The notes beneath the pieces were generated by a model. It saw only the letters and a program-made list of their open reading frames with translations, did no database searches and was not told where the DNA came from. Of a stretch of DNA of 50,311 nt, positions 10,558 through 18,839 are shown piece by piece. A program made the translations under genes and the position numbers. Source of the stretch: Acidimicrobiia bacterium (GTDB lineage Bacteria > Actinomycetota > Acidimicrobiia > Spongiisociales > UBA11373); assembly GCA_040878325.1 (NCBI GenBank), contig JBBDMM010000017.1, positions 1 through 50,311 of the forward strand. The letters run 5' to 3'. The stretch's first letter is position 1. The number at the start of each line of letters is the position of its first letter.

Positions 10558-11322
10558 ATGAACCCACGCGTGATCACCGCCGTCCTCTTGTTCTCGCTGC
10601 TCGCCGCTGCCTGCGGTGGAGACCGGGACGCCGGTGGCGAGCCCGTCGACATCACCACCTGGCAATTGAGATCGGGGACGGTCGACGGCATCGCCCTGGT
10701 ACTGGTCGACGGCTACCCGGTGACCTTTCGCGTCGAAGATGACCAGGCGGGCGGCACCGCCGCATGCAACCAATACGGCGGGCGGGTGATCCTCGACGGA
10801 AACACGGTCTCGTTCCCCGATGGCTTCTTCCAGACCGAGATGGCGTGTGTCGACCCAGGGGTCATGGAACTCGAGGCAGCCTTTCTGGCCGCCCTCAGCC
10901 GGGTCACCGGATCCGCCGCCGGCGGCGGCGAACTGAGACTGTCGGGGGATGGCGTCGACCTGCGCTTCAGCGCCGTCGAGCCCGAACCTGATGCCGCCTT
11001 GATCGGCACTCTCTGGAACCTCGACACCCTCATCGAAGGCGATGCCGCCCCGACCGTCGCCGCTCCCGCAACCCTGTACATCGACGATCAAGGCAAGGTC
11101 ACCGGATCGACCGGGTGCAACAGCATGAATGGCACCTACCAGGCTGCCACCGGGTTCTCACCGCTGGCCACCACCAGGATCGGCTGTGAGCCCTCCGTGA
11201 TGGACCAGGAGAGGCTGGTGCTGGCGGTCCTCGGCGGCGACCCGATACTCACGATCGAGGGGTCGACACTGACCGTCACCGCGAGCGACGGCAGCGCGCT
11301 CATCTACGGCGCCGACGCCTGA
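10558..11322 (+). CDS. Lipoprotein with two META (HslJ-like) domains
   Basis: 254 residues. A signal sequence ending in the lipobox LAAAC is followed by GG, indicating lipid anchoring on the outer face of the membrane. Two META-type repeats follow: TWQLRSG...TAACNQYGG (about residues 35-130) and GTLWNLDTL...GSTGCNSMNGTY (about 155-250). Each has the Cys-Asn pair typical of HslJ/META domains. The function of such proteins is poorly defined; HslJ is heat-inducible and linked to novobiocin resistance in E. coli. Divergent from nnr, and 30 nt upstream of the DUF368 gene. Confidence 0.85.
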   Translation: MNPRVITAVLLFSLLAAACGGDRDAGGEPVDITTWQLRSGTVDGIALVLVDGYPVTFRVEDDQAGGTAACNQYGGRVILDGNTVSFPDGFFQTEMACVDPGVMELEAAFLAALSRVTGSAAGGGELRLSGDGVDLRFSAVEPEPDAALIGTLWNLDTLIEGDAAPTVAAPATLYIDDQGKVTGSTGCNSMNGTYQAATGFSPLATTRIGCEPSVMDQERLVLAVLGGDPILTIEGSTLTVTASDGSALIYGADA

Positions 11323-11352
11323 CCGACCCGCGTCGTCGTTACCCTCCGCCGG

Positions 11353-12243
11353 ATGCCCCATCTGCTCAATGTCCTCCGCGGTTTCCTCATGGGCTCGGCG
11401 GACGTGGTTCCGGGGGTCTCGGGCGGCACGGTCGCTCTGGTCCTCGGAATCTACGAACGACTGGTGGCCAGTATCCACGCTGGATCGGCCGCCCTCGGGT
11501 TCGGGCTCCGGGGTCGGTTCGCCGAAATGCGCCGTCGCGTCGGCGAGGTGGAATGGGGCTTGCTGCTGCCACTTCTCGCCGGCATCGGGCTGGCGGTACT
11601 CACCCTCGCCTCAACCATCGACCATCTGCTGGAGAACGAGCCGCAGAACACCGCGGCCGCCTTCTTCGGCCTGGTGCTCGGCTCGATCGTCATCGCCTGG
11701 CGCATCGTCAAGCGTTGGCTTCCGGTCCGCCTGGCGATTGGACTGGCGGTCGCCGTCACCGCCTTCTTCGTGCTGGGGCTGCGCACCGACCCCGTCGTCG
11801 ACCCGAGCCTGGTCCTGTTCCTCGGTGCGGGGGCGATCGCCATCGTGGCGATGATCCTCCCCGGAATCTCGGGCTCCTTCATCCTGCTGATGCTCGGCAT
11901 GTACCAGGCGGTGCTCGACGCAGTCAACCAGCGGGATTTCGCCGTGCTGGCCGTGTTCCTCGTCGGCGCCGTCATCGGACTCGCCTCGTTCTCCACCCTG
12001 CTCAACCGCCTGCTGCGTGACCATCACGACACGGTGATGGCCGCACTGATCGGCCTGATGCTCGGCTCACTCCGGGTGCTGTGGCCCTGGCCCGACGGGG
12101 CCGACACCGCCGCGCTGTCCCGCCCGGTCGACTGGGGCATCCCGGTACTGCTCGCCCTCGGCGGCATGGCGCTGGTGTTGTTGATCGGATGGGTGGCGAC
12201 GAGTCGCCAGTCTCCAGTCTCCAACCCCCAGCAAGAGGGTTAG
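11353..12243 (+). CDS. DUF368 membrane protein, undecaprenyl-phosphate translocase family
   Basis: 296 residues, about eight membrane helices. Two related re-entrant-type motifs, VVPGVSGGTVALVLG (near residue 18) and LPGISGSFILLMLGMY (near 173), define the DUF368 family. Family members were recently shown to return undecaprenyl phosphate across the membrane for peptidoglycan and teichoic acid synthesis; the assignment here is by family. The last residues (SRQSPVSNPQQEG) are encoded by a heptamer array, so the C-terminus seems to have been formed or extended by that repeat. It follows the lipoprotein gene closely and is probably co-transcribed. Confidence 0.87.
   Translation: MPHLLNVLRGFLMGSADVVPGVSGGTVALVLGIYERLVASIHAGSAALGFGLRGRFAEMRRRVGEVEWGLLLPLLAGIGLAVLTLASTIDHLLENEPQNTAAAFFGLVLGSIVIAWRIVKRWLPVRLAIGLAVAVTAFFVLGLRTDPVVDPSLVLFLGAGAIAIVAMILPGISGSFILLMLGMYQAVLDAVNQRDFAVLAVFLVGAVIGLASFSTLLNRLLRDHHDTVMAALIGLMLGSLRVLWPWPDGADTAALSRPVDWGIPVLLALGGMALVLLIGWVATSRQSPVSNPQQEG
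12206..12236. repeat. Heptamer array inside the 3' end of the DUF368 gene
   Basis: Units GCCAGTC, TCCAGTC, TCCAACC and CCCAGCA run in 7-bp steps and end with GCAAGAG (12231-12237), a few bases before the stop codon at 12241-12243. It encodes the last residues of the protein. Confidence 0.75.
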
Positions 12244-12290
12244 CGCCGCCAGACGCCTTCCGGCCGCCTGAGGCCAGTGGCTGGCCACGC

Positions 12291-12353
12291 CTCCAGCCTC
12301 CAGCCTCCAGCCTCCAGCCTCCAGCCTCCAGCCTCCAGCCTCCAGCAAGAGCG
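12291..12353. repeat. Heptamer array, eight perfect CTCCAGC units
   Basis: Units start at 12291, 12298, 12305, 12312, 12319, 12326, 12333 and 12340, all identical, and are followed directly by AAGAGCG, giving the shared GCAAGAG end. This is the longest array in the window and is downstream of the DUF368 stop codon on the same strand. Confidence 0.97.
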
Positions 12354-12424
12354 TCCTCCTCCGTCGTCTTAGACGGGAGGTGGGCACCGCCCGCAGGGCG
12401 GTGACGGAGGGGGCAGCGAAGCGA
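12350..12424. repeat. Dispersed intergenic element, copy B
   Basis: It shares GAGCGTCCTCC, CGTCTT, GGGAGGTG and GGGGGCAGCG in the same order as positions 1051-1128, with a different middle (an inverted CACCGCCC-GCA-GGGCGGTG). It abuts the preceding heptamer array. Confidence 0.5.
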
Positions 12425-12500
12425 ACGAAGTGAGCCGACAGCGTGCGTGCACCACGCGATCTCCTCCTACCCGGAAGCACCCGCCGAACGCCTCGCACGC

Positions 12501-12536
12501 GTTCTTGCCAATCGCCAATCGCCAATCGCCAATCGC
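12501..12536. repeat. Heptamer array, four GCCAATC units
   Basis: Units start at 12507, 12514, 12521 and 12528 and are preceded by GTTCTTG. Read on the minus strand (acpS sense), the array is GATTGGC x4 followed by AAGAAC, after the acpS stop and its hairpin. Confidence 0.95.
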
Positions 12537-12537
12537 A

Positions 12538-12556
12538 GCCGGGCCGAAGGCCCGGC
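12538..12556 (-). terminator. Hairpin flush with the acpS stop codon
   Basis: A perfect 8-bp stem (12538-12545 with 12549-12556) with a GAA triloop directly abuts the acpS stop (12557-12559). A GATTGGC heptamer array follows immediately in the acpS sense direction. Confidence 0.6.
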
Positions 12557-12931
12557 CTAGTGCTCCCCTAGAGCAATGGCAAACACCATCGCGTCCTTGT
12601 CGGTGTGGGTGATCGTCACCTCGAAGCCGGTGACACCGAGCATCTCGGCCCGCTTCTGGGCGGTGCCGTAGAGCCTGACCGTGGGCTTGCCGCCGCCGGT
12701 GATCTCCACATCGGTCCACCGGATTCGCCGCCACCCGGTGCCCATGCTCTTCATCACGGCCTCCTTGCCGGCGAATCGCGCCGCCAATCGCCGCTCCGGC
12801 TTGCTGAATCGGAAGGCGTACTCCCGCTCATGATCGGTGAAGCACCGCTCGGCAAACCGCGGATACTTGCCCAGCACAACGCGAACCCGCTCGATGTCGG
12901 CCAGATCGATCCCCAAGCCGATGATGCGCAT
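12557..12931 (-). CDS. acpS: Holo-[acyl-carrier-protein] synthase AcpS
   Basis: 124 residues, the standard AcpS length. It transfers 4'-phosphopantetheine from CoA to the serine of acyl carrier protein. GLGIDLADIERV at the N-terminus carries the Mg2+-binding Asp, and RFAGKEAVMKSMGTG near residue 50 is the second signature, with the catalytic Glu-Ala-x-x-Lys arrangement. The ATG at 12929-12931 is chosen. The frame stays open upstream only because it runs through a heptamer array. Downstream of glmS, as in many actinobacteria. Confidence 0.93.
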   Translation of the reverse strand: MRIIGLGIDLADIERVRVVLGKYPRFAERCFTDHEREYAFRFSKPERRLAARFAGKEAVMKSMGTGWRRIRWTDVEITGGGKPTVRLYGTAQKRAEMLGVTGFEVTITHTDKDAMVFAIALGEH

Positions 12932-12954
12932 GCACCCTCCGGTGACGAGGGACG

Positions 12955-12990
12955 CATCTTGCCAATCGCCAATCGCCAATCGCCAATCGC
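12955..12990. repeat. Heptamer array, four GCCAATC units
   Basis: Units start at 12961, 12968, 12975 and 12982, preceded by CATCTT. In glmS sense this is GATTGGC x4 then AAGATG, between the glmS stop (13027-13029) and acpS. A GGCGGC...GCCGCC hairpin lies between the glmS stop and the array. Confidence 0.95.
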
Positions 12991-13026
12991 GGGCGAGCGC
13001 CAGCGAGCGGGCGGCTCCTGGCCGCC

Positions 13027-14883
13027 TCACTCCACCGTCACCGACTTGGCCAGGTTCCTCGGCTGATCGATGTCGTGGCCTCGGGCCGCCGCCACGTGAT
13101 AGGCGAGGAGTTGCAGGGGAATGATCGACACCAGCGGCGACAGAACATCCGGCACCCGGGGAATCCGCAGCACCTCGTCGGCGTGCTTGGCGATCTGATC
13201 GTCGTCTTCGTAGGCCACGGCGACCACGAAGGCGCCGCGGGCCTTGACCTCTTGAATCGCAGAGACCGTCTTGTCGTAGACGTCGCCCTGGGTGATCACC
13301 ACCACCACCGGGGTGCCCTCGGTGACCAGCGCCAGGGTGCCGTGCTTGAGCTCGCCGGCCGGCATCGACTCGGAGTGGATATAGGAGATCTCCTTCATCT
13401 TGAGCGAGCCCTCCATCGACACCGCGTGGTCGAGCCCTCGTCCAATGAAGTAGATGTCGTCGGAGGTACCTTCGGGACGCGGCGGCGCTGCCGAGCGGGC
13501 GAGGCGTTCGGCGATCCGCACCACCTGGTCCTCGGACTTGAGCGCCTCACCGATCTTCGCCGGGATTCCCCGGAGCCCGGCCACCAGCGTCTCGTCGATG
13601 GCTGGATCGAGGGTCCCCCGTTCCCGTCCGATGGCGAGCGCGAGCAGGTACTCGCCCACGAGCATCGTCAGGTACGCCTTGGTGGACGCAACCGCGATCT
13701 CGGGCCCCGCCCGGGTGTAGAGGATGTCAGTTGCTTCGCGGCTCAGGGTGGAGCCCACCACGTTGGTGAGGGCCAGGAGGCGCGATCCCCTCTCCTTCAC
13801 CAGCCCGGCTGCGGCCAGGGTGTCGGCGGTCTCGCCGGACTGACTGATCGCCACCGCGAGCGTCGTCCCCTGGATGATTGGGTCCGAGTACCTCAATTCG
13901 TGGGCGTAACCGACCTCGGTCGGGATCCGTAGCAGTCGCTCGAAGAGCTCCTTGCCGACGAGGCCGGCGTGATAGGCGGTGCCGCAGGCCGTGATCCAGA
14001 TCTTGTCGAGTCCCTCGATGAACCCGTCGGGGAAGTGGACATCCTCGAGCGCAACCCTGCCGTCTTCGAGCAGGCGTCCGCTCAAGGTCTCGGTGGCCGC
14101 GTGCGGTTGCTCGAAGATCTCCTTGAGCATGAAGTGGGGGTATCCGCCCCGCTCCGCCTGCTCGGCATCCCAGGTGATCTCGAGCTTCTCTCGCTCCACG
14201 GGCGTGCCGTCGAGCTTCTCGATCCTCCATCCATCCGGGGTGATATCGACCATCTCGCCGTTCTCGATCACCACGATGTCGCGCGTGTGCTCGAGGATCG
14301 CCGGCACGTCCGAGGCGAGGAACATCTCACCCTTGCCGATGCCGACCACCAGTGGGCTGATCATCCGTACCGCCACCATCCGCCCAGGTTCCTGCCGGCA
14401 CATCGCTACCAGGGCGTACGCCCCTTCGGCTTTGCCCACCGCCCGGCGCACCGCCTCGAGCAGGTCGCCGTCGTATTCGCGAGCGATGAGGTGGGCGAGC
14501 ACCTCGGAGTCCGTTTCGGACGTGAACTCGGCGCCCTCGGCCGCAAGCGTCTCCCGCAGCACCACGAAGTTCTCGATGATCCCGTTGTGGACGACGACGA
14601 AATCGCCGCCGGGGTCGGTGTGAGGATGGGCGTTGCGATCGCTCGGGGCACCGTGGGTGGCCCAACGGGTGTGCCCGATGCCGAAGTGGCCGGCCACCGG
14701 ACTGTCTTCGAGCACCGCTGCCAGCCTCGAGAGCTTGCCTTCGGCCTTGGTGACTGTGAGCACGGTGCCGTCATGCACCGCGATCCCTGCCGAGTCGTAT
14801 CCGCGGTACTCGAGGCGGCGAAGCCCCTCGACCACGATCTGGGCCGCATCTTTGGGGCCCACGTATCCCATGATTCCGCACAT
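13027..14883 (-). CDS. glmS: Glutamine-fructose-6-phosphate aminotransferase GlmS
   Basis: 618 residues. It makes glucosamine-6-phosphate from fructose-6-phosphate and glutamine, the first step to UDP-GlcNAc. Cys2 in MCGIMGYVG becomes the N-terminal glutaminase nucleophile after Met removal. The class II glutaminase domain is about residues 1-220; two SIS domains follow (about 290-420 and 460-600), with ESMPAGELKHG near 490 and the invariant NLAKSVTVE end. The ATG at 14881-14883 places Cys correctly. A 270-nt leader with a glmS ribozyme precedes it, implying feedback mRNA cleavage by the product. Confidence 0.98.
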   Translation of the reverse strand: MCGIMGYVGPKDAAQIVVEGLRRLEYRGYDSAGIAVHDGTVLTVTKAEGKLSRLAAVLEDSPVAGHFGIGHTRWATHGAPSDRNAHPHTDPGGDFVVVHNGIIENFVVLRETLAAEGAEFTSETDSEVLAHLIAREYDGDLLEAVRRAVGKAEGAYALVAMCRQEPGRMVAVRMISPLVVGIGKGEMFLASDVPAILEHTRDIVVIENGEMVDITPDGWRIEKLDGTPVEREKLEITWDAEQAERGGYPHFMLKEIFEQPHAATETLSGRLLEDGRVALEDVHFPDGFIEGLDKIWITACGTAYHAGLVGKELFERLLRIPTEVGYAHELRYSDPIIQGTTLAVAISQSGETADTLAAAGLVKERGSRLLALTNVVGSTLSREATDILYTRAGPEIAVASTKAYLTMLVGEYLLALAIGRERGTLDPAIDETLVAGLRGIPAKIGEALKSEDQVVRIAERLARSAAPPRPEGTSDDIYFIGRGLDHAVSMEGSLKMKEISYIHSESMPAGELKHGTLALVTEGTPVVVVITQGDVYDKTVSAIQEVKARGAFVVAVAYEDDDQIAKHADEVLRIPRVPDVLSPLVSIIPLQLLAYHVAAARGHDIDQPRNLAKSVTVE

Positions 14884-14949
14884 GCGCGCGCGTCTCCCTT
14901 CGCGAGGAGACCAGGAGGACCCACGGGACAATGGTCCCGCCTCACACCG

Positions 14950-15085
14950 ATCCGGGCTCTGCCTCCGGGATCACTCCCGGGCTCTAACCCGCATCGTCAC
15001 GACCGTGAGTTGCCGAGAGGGCATCCGCCGACTGCTCGATGCTCCCTCTTCCTCGTCACCTCTCCTAAGAGAGGGCAGGCGCTCC
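14950..15085 (-). ncRNA. glmS ribozyme (GlcN6P-activated self-cleaving RNA)
   Basis: On the minus strand, GGAGCGCC places the cleavage site between A at 15083 and G at 15082. It is followed by P1 (CCTCTC-TTAG-GAGAGG), the conserved core GACGAGG, P2 (AGAGGG paired with CCCTCT), the conserved CGGCGGATG, a P3 hairpin TCACG-GT-CGTGA, and P4 (CCGGGA-GTGA-TCCCGG, 14965-14980). Order, spacing and invariant blocks match the B. subtilis and B. anthracis glmS ribozymes. The cut would fall 199 nt upstream of the glmS ATG. Glucosamine-6-phosphate is the established cofactor. Bases immediately 3' of P4 may also belong to the element. Confidence 0.92.
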
Positions 15086-15127
15086 AATAACTCCGTCTGG
15101 GTCACCGGTCTGTTGCATTGTCTGTCG

Positions 15128-15141
15128 CGGCCCTTCGGCCG
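15128..15141 (-). terminator. Short hairpin after glmM
   Basis: A 5-bp GGCC-rich stem (15128-15132 with 15137-15141) lies 12 nt beyond the glmM stop and before the ribozyme. It is weak alone; read-through from glmM into the glmS leader is likely. Confidence 0.35.
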
Positions 15142-15153
15142 ATAACGGGAAGG

Positions 15154-16491
15154 CTAGCCGTCGCCCTCCAATACGCCCCCGAGTTCCCTCCGTACCACCA
15201 CGACAAGGTCGTCGGCTATGGCGGCCGCTTCATGGCTCTCGGTTGCCTCGACCATCACCCGCACGAGCGGCTCGGTGCCGCTGGCCCGGATCAGCACTCG
15301 GCCCTGATCTCCCAGCCGCTTCTCCATGGCGGCGACGGTCGACCAGATGGGATCGGCGTCGGCGAGACGTTCCTTGACCCTCACATGGACGTTGCGCAAC
15401 ACCTGGGGATACTCGACCATCACCCGGCGAAGTTCCTTGAGGGGGGCCCCGGTGGCAGCGACGACTTCGAGAAGGCGCATCCCCGTCACGAGCCCGTCGC
15501 CGGTGCTCCGGTCCCGGAACAGCACATGGCCGCTCTGCTCACCGCCGAGACCTGCATCGACCCGCTGCATTTCTTCACGCACGTAACGATCCCCCACCGG
15601 GGTCTCCAACAGTTCGACGCCCATCTTCCGCATTGCCAGCCGGAACCCCAGATTCGACATCACCGTGGCTACCACCCGGTCGCCGGGAAGCTCACCGCGG
15701 CCGCGGAGGTGTCGGGCGAGAATCGCCAGGATCACGTCGCCGTTGCACACCCTGCCGTCCTCGTCCACGGCGATGCAGCGATCGGCATCACCGTCGAAGG
15801 CGAGGCCGATTTTGCCGGCGGCGTGCTCGGCGAGCATGCCCGTGCTCACCGCGCCGCAGCCGTCGTTGATGTTCATCCCGGTGGGCTCGATGTTGATCGC
15901 CTCGACATCCGCCCCCAGATCGGCAAACAGCCGCGGGCCTGCAAGAAATGCCGCCCCGTGGGCACAGTCGAGCACGACCTCGAGGCCCTGGAGTCGGTAG
16001 GCGGATTTGGCGGAAATGGACTTGAGATAGGCCGTCATCCCATCCCGACTGGGGACCTGGATTCCCACATCGCCGCCGCTCACCTCGTGCCAGGGAGGCC
16101 CATGCCGCAGGCGACCCTCGATCGCCGCCTCGTGATCGTCGTCGAGTTTGCCACCGTCAGGCCCGAAGAACTTGATGCCGTTGTCGGCAGCGGGATTGTG
16201 GCTGGCGCTGACCATCACCCCGAAGGCGGCGTTCATCTCCCGGGTGTGGAAGGACACCGCGCCAACCGGCACGATCCCGAGATCGACGGTGTCGAACCCG
16301 GCGGCGTTGAAACCGGCGTGGACGGCCGAAGCGAGCATCTGACCCGACCGGCGCGTATCCCGGCCCACCACGGCCAAACCGCTGCGACCGTCACCGGCGG
16401 CGCGGGCCAGCCCCATCGCGAGATCGGTGGTGAGGTCGACATTGGCGACGCCCCGGACGCCGTCCGTGCCGAATAAGGACTTGTGGGCCAT
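15154..16491 (-). CDS. glmM: Phosphoglucosamine mutase GlmM
   Basis: 445 residues. It converts glucosamine-6-phosphate to glucosamine-1-phosphate, the step after GlmS. FGTDGVRG is near the N-terminus. VSASHNPAADNGIKFFG holds the phosphoserine at about residue 97. The metal loop DGDADRC follows near 238 and the phosphate-binding RASGTEPLVRVMVEA near 405. The start is ATG at 16489-16491, 33 nt downstream of rpsI. rpsI-glmM adjacency is usual in actinobacteria. Confidence 0.98.
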   Translation of the reverse strand: MAHKSLFGTDGVRGVANVDLTTDLAMGLARAAGDGRSGLAVVGRDTRRSGQMLASAVHAGFNAAGFDTVDLGIVPVGAVSFHTREMNAAFGVMVSASHNPAADNGIKFFGPDGGKLDDDHEAAIEGRLRHGPPWHEVSGGDVGIQVPSRDGMTAYLKSISAKSAYRLQGLEVVLDCAHGAAFLAGPRLFADLGADVEAINIEPTGMNINDGCGAVSTGMLAEHAAGKIGLAFDGDADRCIAVDEDGRVCNGDVILAILARHLRGRGELPGDRVVATVMSNLGFRLAMRKMGVELLETPVGDRYVREEMQRVDAGLGGEQSGHVLFRDRSTGDGLVTGMRLLEVVAATGAPLKELRRVMVEYPQVLRNVHVRVKERLADADPIWSTVAAMEKRLGDQGRVLIRASGTEPLVRVMVEATESHEAAAIADDLVVVVRRELGGVLEGDG

Positions 16492-16524
16492 CGCGGTTTC
16501 TTTCGGCGCGTGGCGCCGGAGGCG

Positions 16525-16923
16525 TTAGCGCTTCGTGTACTGCGGCGCCTTGCGCGCCTTGCGCAGGCCGTACTTCTTTCGTTCGACGGCCCGAGGATCC
16601 CTGGTGAGGAACCCGGCCCGCTTCAGCTGGGGCCGCAACGCCGGATCGACTTCGATCAACGCCCGGGCGATGCCGAGACGGAGAGCGTCGGTCTGGCCGG
16701 TGGTGCCTCCACCTTCGGCGATGGCGTGCACGTCGTACCGGGTATCGGCACCGACGATGCGCAGGGGCTCGAGCACCCGCAGGCGGGTGGCCATGGTCGG
16801 AAAGTACTCCTCGAGCTTCTTGCCATTCACGAACACCTTGCCCTCGCCGTCGAGGAGGCGAACCCGGACCACCGAGGTCTTACGGCGTCCGACGGTTTGG
16901 GAGAGGGGCTTGGGATTCGGCAT
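16525..16923 (-). CDS. rpsI: 30S ribosomal protein S9
   Basis: 132 residues. [14 protein letters not shown] at the N-terminus, [19 protein letters not shown] mid-protein, and the C-terminal tail [16 protein letters not shown] that reaches the P-site tRNA are all present. The start shares bases with the rplM stop (TGATG), so translation is probably coupled. Confidence 0.98.
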   Translation of the reverse strand: MPNPKPLSQTVGRRKTSVVRVRLLDGEGKVFVNGKKLEEYFPTMATRLRVLEPLRIVGADTRYDVHAIAEGGGTTGQTDALRLGIARALIEVDPALRPQLKRAGFLTRDPRAVERKKYGLRKARKAPQYTKR

Positions 16924-17387
16924 CAGGATTCGACCTTTCGAACGTCGAGGGTGAGCGACTGCGGAGCCTGCCCCTCATGCGGATGATCAGGACCGGCGTA
17001 AACCCTCAGCTTGCGACCCATGGCACGACCCAGCCGGTTGCGGGGAAGCATTCCCTTGACTGCCTTCTCGATCACCCTTTCAGGATGGATGTCGAGCAAC
17101 TCCCGAAACGATCGCTGGCTGAGCCCGCCGGGGTAGCCGCTGTGCCGGTAATAGGTCTTGTCCTCTTCCTTGGCGCCGGTGACGGCGATCTTTTTGGCGT
17201 TGACGACGACGACGAAGTCGCCCATGTCCATGTGCGGGGCGAACGTCGGCTTGTGCTTGCCCCTGAGGAGCGTGGCGACCTCACTGGCGAGCCTGCCGAG
17301 GGGCAGATTCTCGGCATCGACGAGCCACCACGACCGATCGATGTCGGAAGGCCGCGGCGTGAACGTCTTCTGCAGCTTCATCTTCAT
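16923..17387 (-). CDS. rplM: 50S ribosomal protein L13
   Basis: 154 residues. [45 protein letters not shown] and [11 protein letters not shown] are the family landmarks. The ATG at 17385-17387 (MKMKLQ) is chosen because GGGAG lies eight bases upstream. The frame is open further 5', but that part is not L13-like and crosses the probable promoter region shared with divergent ilvA. First gene of rplM-rpsI-glmM. Confidence 0.97.
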   Translation of the reverse strand: MKMKLQKTFTPRPSDIDRSWWLVDAENLPLGRLASEVATLLRGKHKPTFAPHMDMGDFVVVVNAKKIAVTGAKEEDKTYYRHSGYPGGLSQRSFRELLDIHPERVIEKAVKGMLPRNRLGRAMGRKLRVYAGPDHPHEGQAPQSLTLDVRKVES

Positions 17388-17548
17388 CGGAAACACTCCC
17401 AAATGGTGCGCGGCGCGCACGGGAAGCCCCGCGATGGCGGAGCGGCGGCGCATGGTAACGCCCCCAGAAGGGTTTGGGCCAATCCGAGCAGCATCCTGCG
17501 GCACGGGCGGTACCGCCTGTCGCCTGCAGCCGAGGTAGTTTGGCGCCT

Positions 17549-18757
17549 ATGTCGCTCGTCTCCCTGCCCGAGATCCACGAGGCCGCCGCCCGCGGCAAAG
17601 ACGTGGTGATGAAGACACCGCTGATCCCCACTCACACTTTCTCGGTGATGACGGGACGCGAGGTCTGGCTGAAGGCCGAAAACCTTCAGCGGGCGGGCTC
17701 CTTCAAGATCCGGGGGGCAATGAATGCGCTCTCGCTTCTCGACGACGAGCACCGGGCGGCGGGGGTGGTGGCAGCGTCGGCAGGGAACCACGCCCAGGGC
17801 GTCGCCCTGGCGGCCGCAACGCTGGGGATCGCGTCGACCGTCTACATGCCGCTGAATGCCGCCCTGCCCAAGATCGACGCCACCCGCCAGTACGGGGCCG
17901 ACGTCCGCCTTCATGGTGACAACATCGGCGATGCACTCGACGAGGCGCTCGTGTTCGCCGGGGAAACCGGGGCCCGGCTCATCCATCCATTCGACGACCC
18001 CACAATCGTCGCCGGGCAAGGCACGCTCGGACTGGAGTTGATCGAACAGATGCCCGCCCCGGGCACCGTGGTGGTGCCGGTCGGCGGCGGGGGGCTCATC
18101 TCGGGTGTCGCCGCCGCGATCAAGTCTCTCAGCCCCGAGACGCGGATCGTCGGCGTGGAAGCCGAAGCCGCCCAGCCGTACATCGTCAGCCGGGCTGCCG
18201 GGACGCCGACCCCGGTTCCCCCGCAGTACACCGTGGCCGACGGCATCGCAGTCGCCCGGCCCTCTGCCCTCAGCTTCGAGCACATCGAGGAGTTTGTGGA
18301 CGACCTGGTTGCCGTCACCGATGGCCAAATGATGCTCGCCGTGACCCTGCTCCTCGAACGAGCCAAGCTCATGGTCGAGGCAGCCGGGGCCGCCCCCCTC
18401 GCCGCCGTCATGAACGGCCTCGTTCCCCAGACCAAAGGGCCCACCGTGCTCGTTCTCTCCGGGGGGAACGTCGACCTGCTGGTCGTGGACCAGGTCATCC
18501 GCCACGGCCTCGAGGCCGGGGGGCGCTACGGCTCGTTCGAGGTCCGCGTCCCTGATGTCCCCGGCCAACTCGCCCGTGTCACCCGAACCATCGCCGAGGG
18601 AGGCGCCAACGTGGTTTCGGTCGACCATCAACGCCAGGGCATCGGCCTGCCGTTCGGCTACACCGCGATCCGGTTCTCGGTGGAGACCCGGTCGGCGGCG
18701 CAGTTCGACCAGATCTGCGACACCCTCCGCGACATGGGCATCGAGGTCCTTGTATAG
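17549..18757 (+). CDS. ilvA: Threonine dehydratase with C-terminal ACT domain
   Basis: 402 residues. It deaminates L-threonine to 2-oxobutanoate, feeding isoleucine synthesis. The PLP lysine is in RAGSFKIRGAMNAL near residue 50 and the phosphate-binding loop VGGGGLISG near 185. The C-terminus (about 330-402) is a single ACT domain (FEVRVPDVPGQLARVTR). This short one-ACT form is common in actinobacteria; sequence alone does not separate biosynthetic from catabolic roles. The ATG at 17549 is chosen over an upstream in-frame ATG at 17474, which lacks family similarity. It interrupts the usual truA-rplM neighbourhood and runs opposite. Confidence 0.93.
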   Translation: MSLVSLPEIHEAAARGKDVVMKTPLIPTHTFSVMTGREVWLKAENLQRAGSFKIRGAMNALSLLDDEHRAAGVVAASAGNHAQGVALAAATLGIASTVYMPLNAALPKIDATRQYGADVRLHGDNIGDALDEALVFAGETGARLIHPFDDPTIVAGQGTLGLELIEQMPAPGTVVVPVGGGGLISGVAAAIKSLSPETRIVGVEAEAAQPYIVSRAAGTPTPVPPQYTVADGIAVARPSALSFEHIEEFVDDLVAVTDGQMMLAVTLLLERAKLMVEAAGAAPLAAVMNGLVPQTKGPTVLVLSGGNVDLLVVDQVIRHGLEAGGRYGSFEVRVPDVPGQLARVTRTIAEGGANVVSVDHQRQGIGLPFGYTAIRFSVETRSAAQFDQICDTLRDMGIEVLV

Positions 18758-18764
18758 GCGGCCA

Positions 18765-18805
18765 CCCTTCGGGCGGCCCGGCCCTATCGCGGGTCGCCCG
18801 AAGGG
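18765..18805. terminator. Bidirectional terminator between ilvA and truA
   Basis: An 11-bp perfect stem (18765-18775 with 18795-18805) around a GC-rich 19-nt loop, 7 nt after the ilvA stop. Short direct repeats of GGCCCTATCGC occur in and after it. The flanking genes converge. Confidence 0.65.
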
Positions 18806-18839
18806 CGGCCCTATCGCCGGCCGAGCGGAGCGAGGCCTC

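Larger units (their letters stand above)
12244..12556. other. 313-bp non-coding repeat region between DUF368 gene and acpS
   Basis: No gene is supported here. Contents in order are a GC-rich inverted segment (12250-12290), eight perfect CTCCAGC units, the second dispersed hairpin element, a GATTGGC array and the acpS terminator hairpin. Peptides such as WRLEAGG repeats arise because a stop-free 7-bp unit is open in all three frames. Confidence 0.8.

Noticed and set aside
12067-12525. Proteins containing WRLEAGG or WRLAIGD repeats
   Set aside because: A 7-bp unit without stop is open in all frames and always gives a 7-residue repeat; these are translations of heptamer arrays, not genes.
12501-12990. 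Possible CRISPR array
   Set aside because: The repeats are contiguous 7-bp units without spacers, and there are no cas genes.
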